A DNA stretch of 64,000 bases from contig JANFNE010000021.1 in assembly GCA_024867545.1 (NCBI GenBank), positions 124,001 to 188,000 of the forward strand. The letters run 5' to 3'. Made by a program: the position numbers and the translations under genes. This document shows positions 1-9,668 of the stretch, piece by piece (position 1 is the stretch's first letter; every line of letters starts with the position of its first letter). The DNA is from Phytopythium helicoides. Taxonomy: Eukaryota > Oomycota > Peronosporomycetes > Pythiales > Pythiaceae. Under the pieces are notes generated by a model. It had not been told where the DNA came from, made no database searches, and saw only the letters and a list, made by a program, of their open reading frames with translations.

Positions 1-458
1 CGGCGGCTCTGGGCGAGGAGGCCGAGGACAGCGATGGCGACGACGACGACGAAGACATGGAAGACGACGAGCGCACGGCGCTGCTGCTCAAGGATCTCGT
101 GGCCGTCGGTGCGCAGCTGGAGGACGCTAGCAAGCAGCACGCGCAGCTCGGTGTGATCGACAAGTCACTGCGCTCGAGCCGCGACCTGCTCGCGAGCGCC
201 GAACGCGACCTGAGCGATGCCATCTCGGCCACTGCTGGAGGAGCGGACAGCGCGCTGCAGGCCGAGTTCCGCGACCTGTACATGGACGAGTTCGCGTCGG
301 CGTTCGGCGACAGCCTGGACCAGTTCCGGCGGGAAGAGCAGTTCGAGAGCAAGGACGTCGCGTATTTAATTTCGTGCATCCACGCAGGCGGTGACATCTT
401 CACGCCGCTACAGAAGAAGCTCTTCGTTGAGTCGGTCAAGTCCGAGAACGACGAGTAG
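1..458 (+). CDS. Rsa3-like ribosome assembly protein, 5' truncated by window edge
   Basis: The frame is open from base 3, so the gene begins left of the window; the first ATG at 57 lies inside an acidic run (EDSDGDDDDEDMEDDE) and is probably not the start. The C-terminal block around FRDLYMDEFASAFGDSLDQF and AYLISCIHAGGDIFTPLQKK resembles the Rsa3 C-terminal domain of fungal 60S pre-ribosome assembly factors (aromatic-rich helix, L-D/E-x-L-R segment, then a short glycine-containing helix). The acidic N-terminal side fits a nucleolar protein. Family assignment is by eye on a short domain. It ends 270 bp from the 3' end of the convergent DOT1-like gene; the spacer shows no other gene. Confidence 0.55.
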   Translation, partial: AALGEEAEDSDGDDDDEDMEDDERTALLLKDLVAVGAQLEDASKQHAQLGVIDKSLRSSRDLLASAERDLSDAISATAGGADSALQAEFRDLYMDEFASAFGDSLDQFRREEQFESKDVAYLISCIHAGGDIFTPLQKKLFVESVKSENDE

Positions 459-731
459 CTTTCAAGGTAGACAGACATACACGTCCCAATGCATTTGATG
501 TACGATCAACGGCTTCCATGAACGAGTTTTTCATTTGCATGGGAGAGAACTACACGCATAGATCGAAAGCACAAAATCCCCATGCACAACGCAGGTTTCG
601 GAGACGCACTTGCATCATCTAATGGCTTCCTTCTGTACTAGTGTACCGTGCATCCGAAGGACGACTCTTTTTTTCTGTGGACAGCAGCTACAAGCACAGC
701 ACCGTCAGTTCAAGCGCCGAGATGCATTCCC

Positions 732-2111
732 TTACAGCTTCTTGCGGTTCAGCTTGGACGGCGACTCCATCGTAAAAGCGCGGGACTTGCCAATCACGCG
801 GTAGTAGGACTCCAGTGGCCGCTCCTGCATCTGCCGCTGCAGCTGAAGATTCTTTGCCTTCTGACGTCGGGTGCGCCCCGCGTTCGCCTCGCCAAAGAAA
901 TCGACGATCCAGTCTTGCACGCCCTCTCGCCCGCGGCTGAGCAACTCAAAGCCCTTGCGGAAGAGGGGGTCGACGTGCAGCTTTTTCGAGGGAGTCCCCT
1001 CGTCCTTGATTTTGACCGGAGTGTCCTTGGTCGACGCCGGGTTCTCGCTGACGCGGCGGTAGAAGTAGCACCGGTGGCCTTCGCTCGAGCCGGCCATCGA
1101 TGTGCTGACGTGGCCAATGTCCTCGACGTCAAATCCGTACATGTCGATGACCTTGCGCGGTGGGTGAAAGCTGACAAAGTAGCGCGCGTTGCTACGATTG
1201 AAGCTGTTGGCCATGGAGTCCATGACGTCCGGCGGGAACCCGACATCAAAACTATAAATATGAGAGAACGGGTCGAGTGTCTTGGCGTCCGTGATGTCTC
1301 CGGCCGTGAAAATGGTGCGGTTGAGTCGCTTCTTGGCGCTCTCGAGCGCCAGCACGCTGCGCAGGTTGTGCAGCGACAGGTGCCAGCGCAGCTCCTCGAG
1401 CTCGACGCCGTAGGAGACCTCGACGCCCGGGTCGATGGCGACGTGGAAGTTGGGCTTACCGAGCCCCGAGCCGACGTCCAGGAACAGGCTCGCGGCCGTG
1501 AGCTCGCAGTGCTCCTTCATGAAGTCGACGACGCGCTGGAAGGAGGCCTGCGTGATCTCTCCGTAGATGGCGCCACCCGCGGCGTTGCCACCCAGCGCCC
1601 CCGTCTGCTTCCGGATGGCGCGGTACACGTCCGAGACCTCGAGCTCCACGAAGCGCTTCTCCACGTCCTTCTCGCGCGCGGCGTCCAGCAGCGTGGCCTT
1701 TCCGGGCGTGCCGATCGACACGCGCGCGCGCTTCTTGGCACTCGCGGACCCGGGCGTGCCCTTGGCGGCGCTCGCGCCCGCGCTCTTGCGCTTCCGGCCA
1801 CTCGACTCGACCGCGCCATCGCTCTCGCCAGTCGCGGCCACCTCGGCGCTCGGCTGCATGCGGCGCGACGCGCGCCTGACTCGGCGGGCGGCGCCGCGCT
1901 CCGGCGTGCGGAAGGCGTCGGCGGCTGGCAGCGGCGAGGCCACGGCCACCGCGGGCATGGCGGCAGGGGGCAGGACGGAGGGGGGCGGGAGCGCTAATGT
2001 AGGAGCGCCAACGGTGCGGAGCCCTGCGGCACTTGGCGTTTGTATAGGTCCCTCGTCCTCGCGTTCAAAAAACTCGGACGATAGCTTCATTCGAGAGAGT
2101 GACATCTCCAC
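732..2111 (-). CDS. DOT1-like histone H3K79 methyltransferase
   Basis: Single-exon 459-aa protein. Residues about 1-150 are low-complexity, basic and Ala/Pro rich. The catalytic fold follows: SAM motif I near residue 205 (LFLDVGSGLGKPNFHVAI), the acidic loop with GVELEE, then GDITDA and YSFDVGFPPDVM, and a strand ending in ARYFVSFHPP. These are the DOT1 family landmarks (D-x-G-S-G-x-G; substrate-channel N/F segment). A basic C-terminus (RTRRQKAKN, KLNRKKL) could bind nucleosomes or DNA. DOT1 methylates H3K79; that this copy does so is family inference. The start codon at 2111 lies 54 bp from the F-box ATG on the other strand, so the two genes share a very short divergent promoter. Confidence 0.8.
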   Translation of the reverse strand: MEMSLSRMKLSSEFFEREDEGPIQTPSAAGLRTVGAPTLALPPPSVLPPAAMPAVAVASPLPAADAFRTPERGAARRVRRASRRMQPSAEVAATGESDGAVESSGRKRKSAGASAAKGTPGSASAKKRARVSIGTPGKATLLDAAREKDVEKRFVELEVSDVYRAIRKQTGALGGNAAGGAIYGEITQASFQRVVDFMKEHCELTAASLFLDVGSGLGKPNFHVAIDPGVEVSYGVELEELRWHLSLHNLRSVLALESAKKRLNRTIFTAGDITDAKTLDPFSHIYSFDVGFPPDVMDSMANSFNRSNARYFVSFHPPRKVIDMYGFDVEDIGHVSTSMAGSSEGHRCYFYRRVSENPASTKDTPVKIKDEGTPSKKLHVDPLFRKGFELLSRGREGVQDWIVDFFGEANAGRTRRQKAKNLQLQRQMQERPLESYYRVIGKSRAFTMESPSKLNRKKL

Positions 2112-2164
2112 GGGGAGGGTTTCTGTTTCTATCTAAAGCTTCAAGAGCAGCACATACGACGCCC

Positions 2165-2743
2165 ATGAGCTTCCGCCTGCCGCTGGACGAGATGGACGAG
2201 GCCGCCCCGGCCGCGGCCGCGTGCTCCGCGCTCATTGTCCACCCGCTCTCCATGTACAGCGGGGGAGGCGCGGGCTCGCCGTACTCGCCGCTGGCGTGGC
2301 TGCAGGCCGCGTACACGCTCCAGCGCCAGGAGGTTCAGCAGCTGCTGGACCACCAGCAGCAGCAGAGCGAGGAGCCACGGAAGGAGGACCGGCCGCCGCT
2401 CGCGCTGCTCGACTACACGTGCGACGAGAACGTGCGCTCGATCCTGGGCTTCCTGGATGGCGTGTCGCTGTGTCGCGCGCGTTGCGTGAACCGCTACTTC
2501 TACCGGCTCGGCGGCGACGACGCGTACTGGTTCCACTTGTGCAAGGCCGAGTGGTGCATCTCGCCCGAGCAGCTCAAGGAGCGCCCGGCGTCGTACCTGG
2601 AGCTATACAAGTATGCGTGCCGGTCGCTCAAGATGCTCATCCGGGACTTTGTCGAGGAGCAGTGCCTCACGTCGCTGCAGTCGTCCTTCCGCATCCCGCG
2701 CGAGGCTGCCATCATGATCACGCGTGGCGCGTCCGTGGTGTGA
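2165..2743 (+). CDS. F-box-like protein
   Basis: 192-aa single exon starting at the ATG at 2165; an in-frame upstream ATG at 2099 overlaps the divergent DOT1 gene and is less likely. An F-box-like segment lies at about residues 80-130: helix with NVRSILGFLDGVSLCRARCV, then NRYFYRL and DDAYWFHLCKAEW, matching the L-P...L..L.. RLV.....W pattern of F-boxes. F-box proteins recruit substrates to SCF (Skp1-cullin) E3 ligases. No recognisable substrate-binding repeat follows; the C-terminal 60 residues form one or two helices. A Gln-rich stretch (QQLLDHQQQQ) precedes the F-box. Confidence 0.65.
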   Translation: MSFRLPLDEMDEAAPAAAACSALIVHPLSMYSGGGAGSPYSPLAWLQAAYTLQRQEVQQLLDHQQQQSEEPRKEDRPPLALLDYTCDENVRSILGFLDGVSLCRARCVNRYFYRLGGDDAYWFHLCKAEWCISPEQLKERPASYLELYKYACRSLKMLIRDFVEEQCLTSLQSSFRIPREAAIMITRGASVV

Positions 2744-2916
2744 GCGCGTCGCCGATGCGACGCGAGGGCAGGCCGAGCGCACTGTAAACCTATCCAACCA
2801 ATACACCCTACCATGCTTCGCTCCCCAGATCAAAAGCCTCGCTGGAAAGTCATCATCAAAGAGTCTTGTTGTGCGCCAAATGCAGTGAGCTCGGCGCTCG
2901 ATACGGCCGTCAGCTT

Positions 2917-3694
2917 CTACGCCGAGGTGAAGTCGCCCCATTCGTCGTCGTCCGCGGCAGCCGGCTCGGCAGCTGCAACAGGCTGAGCAGCGCGGCCGAC
3001 CACAGCCCCGCTCGGGGGAGGAGGCAGCAGCGGCACCTTGCCAGGACTCGCGTCTCCGCTGCTCGTGCGGCGGCGCAGGCTCTTCTCGGCGCTCTCGGCA
3101 TCCGTGACGCCCTTGAGGTTTATCCGGATGGTCGTGCCCTGCGGCAGGCTCAGATCCTGCGTCTTGCCGAGCGGCGACGCCTGTCCGCTGTCTGCGGCGT
3201 CGGTCGAGGAAGACGCGGCTGCCGCCTCGGCCTCGGCCTGCCGCAGCGCGTACTTGGCGTAGTCCTGTACGGCGGCCTTGAAGTTGAAGGCGACCGCGCG
3301 GTCCGGGAAGCCGATGCCGACGTACGCGCGGCGCTGCGTGGCCTCGTCCTCGACGCGCAGCATGAAGTAGCGCGACGAGTCGACGCAGTCCTGCACGTAC
3401 ACGTCTAGCGGCAGCTCGCGCGAGATGTCGAGCGGGCACTGCGCGAAGAGCGTGCGCTGCGGTCGACCGTCCGCCGCGTCGCCGGCCGCGGGCTCGAACA
3501 GCCGGATGGCGCAGGCGTCGCCCACCTGCAGCACCTGCAGCGAGCCCGTGAGCAGCGGGTGCTCAGGGGTCCCAGCTGTCCGCGCGCGGAGACAGCGACG
3601 ACACCTGCCCCGGCGGCACCTGGTAGAACCACACGCCGCGCGCCTCGAACAGCGCGCGCTCGAGCCGCAGCGCCGGCTCGCCCCCGTCCGCCAT
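2917..3694 (-). CDS. NECAP / adaptin-ear-binding coat-associated protein (frame break at 3563-3566)
   Basis: About 258 aa if the break is bridged. The N-terminal PHear domain (family DUF1681) is clear: VWFYQVPPG, SWDP|EHPLLTGSLQV, RTLFAQCPLDI, VDSSRYFMLRVEDE, YVGIGFPDRAVAFNFKAAVQDY, in the same order as animal NECAP. The C-terminus ends in acidic DDDEWGDF, a WxxF motif used to bind the AP-2 alpha-ear or AP-1 gamma-ear. The protein works in clathrin-coated vesicle assembly. The ATG at 3694 is followed by 43 codons and then a TGA; the domain resumes at once in the +1 frame, at CCC-TGA-GC. No GT-AG intron of plausible size explains this, so it is either an extra base in a C run or +1 frameshifting. 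Confidence 0.8.
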
Positions 3695-3917
3695 GCCCTC
3701 TATCTTTTCTTCTGCGGGGGCGTCGCCTGGGCCAATGTGATATCATAAAAGGGCCAATGCTAGGATTTCTAGTGACATCATGGACCGCAAGTTGGCGCGG
3801 TGGCGACGAAGTGACGGAGGAGGCGGCGATATGAAGCAAGGCGCGAGTGTGTTGCGCACTGCGCGGCTATATATTTACATAACTTATGGAGCGCTGGTGG
3901 GTCTCTGCGAGGCTGCC

Positions 3918-4121
3918 TCACTTGACGGCGTGCGGGACCGGGAACTGCGCCACGGTGGCCCAGTAGACGCCATCGTCCTGCTTCTCGTGCAGCACACGCG
4001 CGCGCGCCGAGGCCGAGCGCACGCTCAGGTCCACGGGCACGCGCGCGTTGCGGCCATCGACCTGCGGCGCGGCCATGAAGGCGTCCAACAGCGCGTGCGC
4101 AACTTGCTCTAGCGACGGCAT
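3918..4121 (-). CDS. Small hypothetical protein (67 aa)
   Basis: ATG-initiated ORF with the GC-rich third positions of the neighbouring genes. Sequence begins MPSLEQVAHALLDAFM and ends VYWATVAQFPVPHAVK, predicted as a helix followed by beta strands. No family recognised and no signal peptide or membrane segment. It may be the last exon of a longer gene, but no convincing upstream exon was found. It lies about 220 bp upstream of the NECAP start on the same strand. Confidence 0.4.
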   Translation of the reverse strand: MPSLEQVAHALLDAFMAAPQVDGRNARVPVDLSVRSASARARVLHEKQDDGVYWATVAQFPVPHAVK

Positions 4122-4417
4122 GGCTTCAAGTGGGCGAGGAGACGCTCGAGGCTCTGGGCGCTGCGGCCTTCTCGGTGTGGCGGGCTTGCGACTGGCGATG
4201 CGAGTCTACGAATGGCTCATGTAAAGCGCCGCCCACATCAAGAGGAAGCGAGAGAAGGCGGCCAGCGAGCCTTGCTTCTCTACGCGAGCCTTTGCTTCGC
4301 ACCCATTCATGCAGCAATCGTCCGCGGCAGAGCGACGGCGGGTTTCGACCAATCCCATCGCCAGGAGGCGGTGAAGCGAAGGTTTCCAGCGATATGATTG
4401 GAGAGTAGCAAGTCCAA

Positions 4418-4711
4418 TCACAGCACGGGACCCTCGTGAGGTGGCGAGAAGGTGCCATGGCGCTCTCGCACTTCAAGTTGCAGCGTGTCGACGAGCGCCA
4501 TCCGCGCGCCGCGACGCGCAGCGTCCTCGGCCACTGACGAATCCCATGCTCATGATGCTGCCGATTGCACTCACAGCTCACTGCAACCAGAGCAGTTGAG
4601 TTGGCACACGTGGCAGACTCGTCCTCGCCTCGAACGCAGTGGGGAACGCTATACTGTATTGAGCATGCCGAAGCCGTTCTCGTCGATTGGCCGCGTTGAA
4701 ACGGCTAGCAT
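4418..4711 (-). CDS. Possible small two-exon gene, unrecognised
   Basis: A possible first exon starts at the ATG at 4711 (MLAVSTRPIDENGFGMLNT) and is followed by GTATAG. A second coding-looking segment reads DSSVAEDAARRGARMALVDT and ends ...SPPHEGPVL at the stop at 4418. I could not find an acceptor that joins the two in phase, so the model is incomplete. Codon composition of the second segment is like that of real exons nearby. No function can be suggested. Confidence 0.25.
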
Positions 4712-4992
4712 CCTTCTCGTGTCGAGTGGTGTTGCTTAGGTGCCTCGAAGCCATCATGTTATCGCAGCGAGTACAGTAGTATCATGGCGGTCATTGCATG
4801 TCCATCGAGCAGCAACTCTTGATCGTTCGGTGATCGATCTAGAGCTGGCCATCTCATAAAATCACCACGCCCATCAACCATCACCTCTGAGCTGAGGACT
4901 CCTTCGCTAAAGGAATGTGCCTTCATATCGAACTTCTCGTGGATGCAGCAGACGTCGCATAAGCTAACGGCCAATACGCTGAGCATTGCGAT

Positions 4993-5157
<165 letters not shown>

Positions 5158-5347
5158 ATCCTACAGCATGCAGCGGTATGCACCTCCCTATCCATCGCCA
5201 CACGTATCGGATACTACCAGGCAAACAAGTGAAGCAACGCATTCGTCATCGCACATAGTTTCACATTTACTGTTTACTGCGACTGAGGGGCTGTTCGGAT
5301 GCGGTACGCCAAACCATTTGAGTTTCCCTTGCCGCTCCTTTCGGCGC

Positions 5348-7349
5348 TCAAGCGAGCAACGGGTACGTCGCCGCCGTGGCGACGCCGCAAAGGTTGTCTT
5401 TCTGCGAGATCTTGACGTAACCGTCCTCGCCCCAGTGCGTGCTCCATGAATTCTTGATCAATGTATACTTCTGGCCCTTGTGGGTCGTCACACCGACAGC
5501 AACAACCGAGTGGTCCAGACTGTCAGGGTCGCTCTTGCACTCAATGTCATCGTAGTAGCCGCCCGCATAGAAGTAGAACGACGGCAGTGACGCGTCGATT
5601 GACACGGATAGAGGTCCAACCGTGGCGAGGGCATCGTTCAGCGCATCGAGTCCGGTGACGTTGACAAAACCCGTCATCGAAACGGCAGCCTTCGCCTTGT
5701 CAAAGTGGCAGTAGTCGGGCTGGTTGCGATACGATCCGTAAGTGCTCGTGGCCTCCAGCCCGCCATTGGCCATGATCCACTGGTACGCTTGGTAGTCCAG
5801 TCCGCCGTCACACGCGTTGTTGCCGTAATCCCACGAGCAATCGAGGAGGTTTTGTTGTGACAAATTGACGAGTTTGTGCTCCTTCATGAACAGAGCACCC
5901 TCAAGTGCACCAGTAGTTCCGAACGTCCAGCACGATCCGCACGCGCCTTGGTCTTTGACATGGGTCACCGCACCCTTCTTCCTCCAGTCAATCTCGTCCG
6001 GAACTTCGAGAGAGCTAGCAATGTGCGAGGTAGTCGCACCATTGTCCACCGCACGCTTCATGCGCATCGGGTGGTACATGGCGATTCGCTCTGAATGAGA
6101 GAGATCCGCAAACTTGTTCAGCTTCAAGTGGTACGATAGTCCCTACAGTACCAGCAGCATGATCAGTAAGGCAAAGCAACCAAAGTGTGACGAAGATGCC
6201 TACGCTACCTGGCGGTTCTTCATGTTGACAAAGCGCATGTTGTGGTGGTAGTTTGCGAGACGCTGCACTTCTTCGCTCTCGTCGTCGTAAGTCTTGTTGT
6301 GATTCCGGGCAAAGTCATCAAACAAGTCGCGCTTCATCGCTGTTCCCTCTGGCATCAGCAAATGAATCTGACAGCAGGGTCACACAAAGCATTACTAAGG
6401 AGCCCGACAGTCAACGCAAACGTCAGTATCAATGGCACCCACATCAAGCTGAGGAGCGTGCGTCGCGCCATCAGCATCAGTCATCTCGGAGCAGTTCATC
6501 GACTTGGGAAGCTCTGTGAAGACGAGCTCGCTAACCGGACCCTCGCGGATGTAGTCATAGTCAATAAAGTACTCGTCAATGTGGCTACCACCGAGCATGC
6601 CATTGCGGCCGACGTAATGGAAGCGCACGGGGCGCTCCGTCGTCTGGTCCACGTAGAAGGTGTACTCTCCCAGTAGTCCGTCCTCCGTCGGCTGGTCCGC
6701 TGTGCGGAACTTCCAGCTGAAGCACGGGCGTCCCTCGACGAGGAACACTCCGTGCTGCGGCTCAAAACGCGTCAGGTTCGGGAACACGTGCTGCAAAGGC
6801 GATGCGTCCATCCTGAAGCACTTGCGCTCGCGAATGACCGGGAGGATTGAGTACGACGGGCCGCTCGTGTTGAAGATGTACACGTCCGTCTCGCCGTAGT
6901 AGCTGAGGCGCTGGAGACCCTTGTCCTCGTCCACGTGTACGTACACGGGCTCGACCATATCGATGTACGGCATGTTGAACGTGAGGCTGGCCTCGTACTG
7001 CGTGGGGAAGACCGGTCGCTTGGTCGGCGCCAGGTTGTTCGCGTCCTGCACGGCGCGCAGGATGGCGAGCACGCCGATGAAGAGCAGGATGCCCACTGAC
7101 AGCGCGATGATGGCGCACCAGATCTTCTTGGACTGGCTGCGGCGCCGCATGGCCGCGGCGCTCTCGTGCGCGTGGTACGCCACGCCCTCCTCCTCGCCCG
7201 TCGGCTCTGTATACAGCAGCAGTCAGCACAGAGAGCGGTCACAGTCACAGATAGCAGGGGACGCGCGCACCGCTCAGCAGGCGCTCGCGCGCGCTGGCGT
7301 TCGGGTCGTCCACGGGCAGCGACGACGCCTTGGACTTCTTCTTCCCCAT
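5348..7349 (-). CDS. Counting-factor-associated protein D-like, membrane-anchored C1A cysteine protease
   Basis: Four exons (7349-7271, 7206-6422, 6367-6209, 6142-5348) give about 605 aa with all phases consistent. Order: short basic cytosolic N-terminus with a KKKSK cluster; one transmembrane helix (IWCAIIALSVGILLFIGVL), so type II topology; an extracellular domain of about 200 aa (YVHVDEDKGLQRLSYYGETD, CFSWKF, EYTFYVD, RPVRFHYVGRNGMLGGSHID) typical of Dictyostelium CfaD-type proteins; an I29 propeptide (FDDFARNHNKTYDDESE, LNKFADLS); and a papain domain with CGSCW, LDHSVVAVG and IKNSWSTHWGEDGY holding catalytic Cys, His and Asn. Gln of DQGACGSCW forms the oxyanion hole. The first ATG could alternatively be upstream at 7433. 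It shares a roughly 190-bp divergent spacer with the PREY-like gene. Substrate unknown. Confidence 0.85.
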
Positions 7350-7538
7350 GTTCCTCGCTGGGTTGCGCTTGCCGTCCTTCTTCAAAGTGAAAATGTGGGG
7401 AATCTGAGACTGCGCAAAAGATCGTGCTCCCATTTACCGCCAATCAGCGTGCGTTAAATTTGGAATATAACATTGCGATTGGATGAAAATCAATTTTCCA
7501 AACCAAATTCCTCCTCGCCTCCACAACCACAACCGACC

Positions 7539-7898
7539 ATGAGTGCGCCTGCAATGACGGCTGCCTCGCTGCTCCGCTCCGCCGCCACGCGCCTCGGACG
7601 GCCCGCTGGAGCCCTGGCCTGCGCTCGCTCGGGCTCCTTCTCGCCGTCGTGGACGGCGCCTGCAGCCCAGCGGCGTCCGCTGTCGAGCGACGCCGGTGGG
7701 GCGCTGGAGGACGAGCGCGTGCTGGCGCACCTGGTGTGCCCCATCTCCAAGTTCCCGCTGCGCTACGACCGCGAGCACGCGCGCCTCGTGTGCGACGAGA
7801 TCAACGTCGCGTATCCGATCCGCGACGGCGTGCCCGTGCTCGTGCCCGCCGACGGCCGCATCCTCAGCAGCGACGACGACGACGGCGGCGAGCAGTGA
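7539..7898 (+). CDS. PREY/Trm112-like mitochondrial protein
   Basis: 119 aa from the ATG at 7539. Residues 1-50 are rich in Ala, Arg and Ser with no acidic residues (a mitochondrial targeting pattern). Residues 55-105 form a Trm112/UPF0434 domain: LAHLVCPISKFPLRYD, then LVCDEINVAYPIRDGVPVLV. The same domain occurs in human PREY (PYURF), which stabilises methyltransferases of coenzyme Q and complex I assembly. Only two of the usual four zinc cysteines are seen (C...C spaced across the domain), as in PREY. It ends in an acidic tail (SSDDDDGGEQ). Confidence 0.75.
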   Translation: MSAPAMTAASLLRSAATRLGRPAGALACARSGSFSPSWTAPAAQRRPLSSDAGGALEDERVLAHLVCPISKFPLRYDREHARLVCDEINVAYPIRDGVPVLVPADGRILSSDDDDGGEQ

Positions 7899-8328
7899 TG
7901 CTCATTGAGGAGAACCATAATGGATGGTCAGGGTACCCGACTATTTAACCCCTTGGTTCCCAACGTCGTATCTTACGACATCACCGCATGAACTGCGTGC
8001 GATAGTATCTGCATGACACGCTTGTTTCTCATTAGCATGGAGTGCCTGGAACTCAGCGAGGACGCGAGCGTCATGAGGACTGCCTAGGCGACTCAACGGA
8101 CACTGCATTACTCGACTGGATTTTCTCGGGCACGTTGAAGGCTTGCCGAGAGCACATTGGCCGCGTCGTGGATTCCAACGCACAGTCCTAAATTCTTTCC
8201 ACAACGTCGCTCCACCGGATCCTAGCAGCTCGATGGGACCGTTATGGAGGGTTCCCTCGTTGGGAGGAACAGTTTGCTGCCGCAGCACTCGACGCGCAGC
8301 ATTTCTTTCTCAGTCGTGAATTTGCAAG

Positions 8329-8929
8329 ATGGGGTCCAAGCGGCCGCCGTTCCCGGATCACGACCCGGGGCCACGCAGCAACTCCAAGGAGCCGGAGTCT
8401 TCTGACGACGACGACGTCCAGGAGCGGCGCTGCCAAGTCTTTCTTCGACCTTGTCAGCTCGCAGTCTCGGCAACGCCTTGCCTGTAAGCCTCGCCGATCC
8501 TTTTTCCACGGCCAGCTGGTTCGGGTTTCCTTGCTCTGTTCCCACAGTGACCAACTGGGGGATTCGGCCTTGGTCACTGACCAAGGCCGAATCCCCCCGA
8601 ACTACCACAGCGCCGTTGATTCATTTGAGACCCGCGGGGTTCGCGGACTCAAGACGGAGGGCGGTATTATGCAAACAGGCGACGGGCGTTCAGCCCTGGC
8701 GCCAGCGAGTGAAGATGGAGACGATGGAGACGATAAAGGCGAAGGAGACGACGGTGACCAAGGTGGTGATGCCAGACAACCCAAATCGCGCGACTTTCAA
8801 CGATTCCGTGAGTGGAAAGATCCACTGGCGTTCGCAAGCGGGCGCTGGTGGAGTTTCATAGCCATCTCACGTCCCGGGACGCGTGCCCACAACCACTGCA
8901 CCGAGATGCCAGTACCTCTTGTGCACTAA
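8329..8929 (+). pseudogene. Unrecognised ORF relic with frame break
   Basis: An ATG at 8329 begins a hydrophilic stretch (KRPPFPDHDPGPRSNSKEPE then SSDDDDV). A +1 break near 8425 leads into AAKSFFDLVSSQSRQRLAC and a frame that stays open to 8929, including an Asp/Gly-rich block. Composition is coding-like at the start and poor later. A Lys/Arg/Pro N-terminus followed by SFFD...C resembles transposon-encoded proteins, but I cannot name a family. It runs through the palindrome at 8557-8597. Confidence 0.25.
8557..8597. repeat. Perfect 20-bp inverted repeat with 1-nt spacer
   Basis: The left arm starts GGGGGATTCGGCCTTG and ends GGTCA; after a single C the exact reverse complement follows. In RNA this would be a 20-bp hairpin with a minimal loop. 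It sits in the gene-poor island upstream of the Fanzor gene. It could be a terminal palindrome of a small element or a fold-back assembly artefact. Confidence 0.9.
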
Positions 8930-9181
8930 GGGTTAAGTTGTCAACAAGGTTTGTGTCGGCCAGGGGGTGTTTGTATGTACTCTTGTATCGGTGCTACTAA
9001 TAAAGTGGTTGTTGTTGGTAAGATGCACTCGTGCGGGCGTGAGTGTGCGCTTTGCTGTTGATGAAAGGCCCTTTGTATTTGTAAGTGCTTGCCGACTTCG
9101 AGCCACTCGCTCGATTTGTTATGTGCTGGCTGGCGGACTGCTACTTGGTCAAACGGTGGCCGTGAACGCTGAACGACCACG

Positions 9182-9590
9182 CTATTCTGGCGCTAAAGGT
9201 CGTCGCCTGTGAATGATGTCGCCGTCCTCCGTCGCGAACACATCGTACACCCCGAGGGGCCGTATCCACTCAGCGAGCGAACGGAGCTCTGCGTGTAAGC
9301 GGTCATCGGCGCTGCTTCCCTCGATAATGAGGTAACTGACCAGGATCTAGTACTCTTGGTCGCTGTCGAGTGAAACATTCGGCGGCGTAATTGCGTTGTT
9401 AGCAGCTTCAAGCGGGTTGCGCGATGCCCTCCCCCAGCGATGACAACAGCACTGCATTGACACTTCGTATTGCTTGTTGGAGATGCCATAGGAAGGATCT
9501 CCAGAGCTCCATCATGAGCCACGGCAAGCTAGTAAAGCGGCCTTTGCAGCTCTGCCCGCATACACGTAAATGGGCATGATAAGACAATAG
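9182..9590 (-). pseudogene. Degenerate coding relic
   Basis: One minus-strand frame reads as protein for about 130 codons but has two internal stops. The end is clear: SYLIIEGSSADDRLHAEL, then RSLAEWIRPLGVYDVFATED and RRRPLAPE before the terminal stop. The upstream part (GRAAKAALLACRGS, NPLEAANNAITPPNVSLDSD) is in the same frame. No family recognised; its position beside other broken sequences and the Fanzor gene suggests a decayed mobile-element protein. Confidence 0.35.
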
Positions 9591-9668
9591 CATGTTTTGA
9601 ATTGTCAAGCCCCCACTCGCTCTCGACTGCCGACCCGGATCTCCCTACTCACAGTGTAATTTGCCAGC

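Noticed and set aside
648..1997. 449-aa ORF on the + strand
   Set aside because: It is the antisense shadow of the DOT1 gene, with Arg/Ala/Leu composition and no domain.
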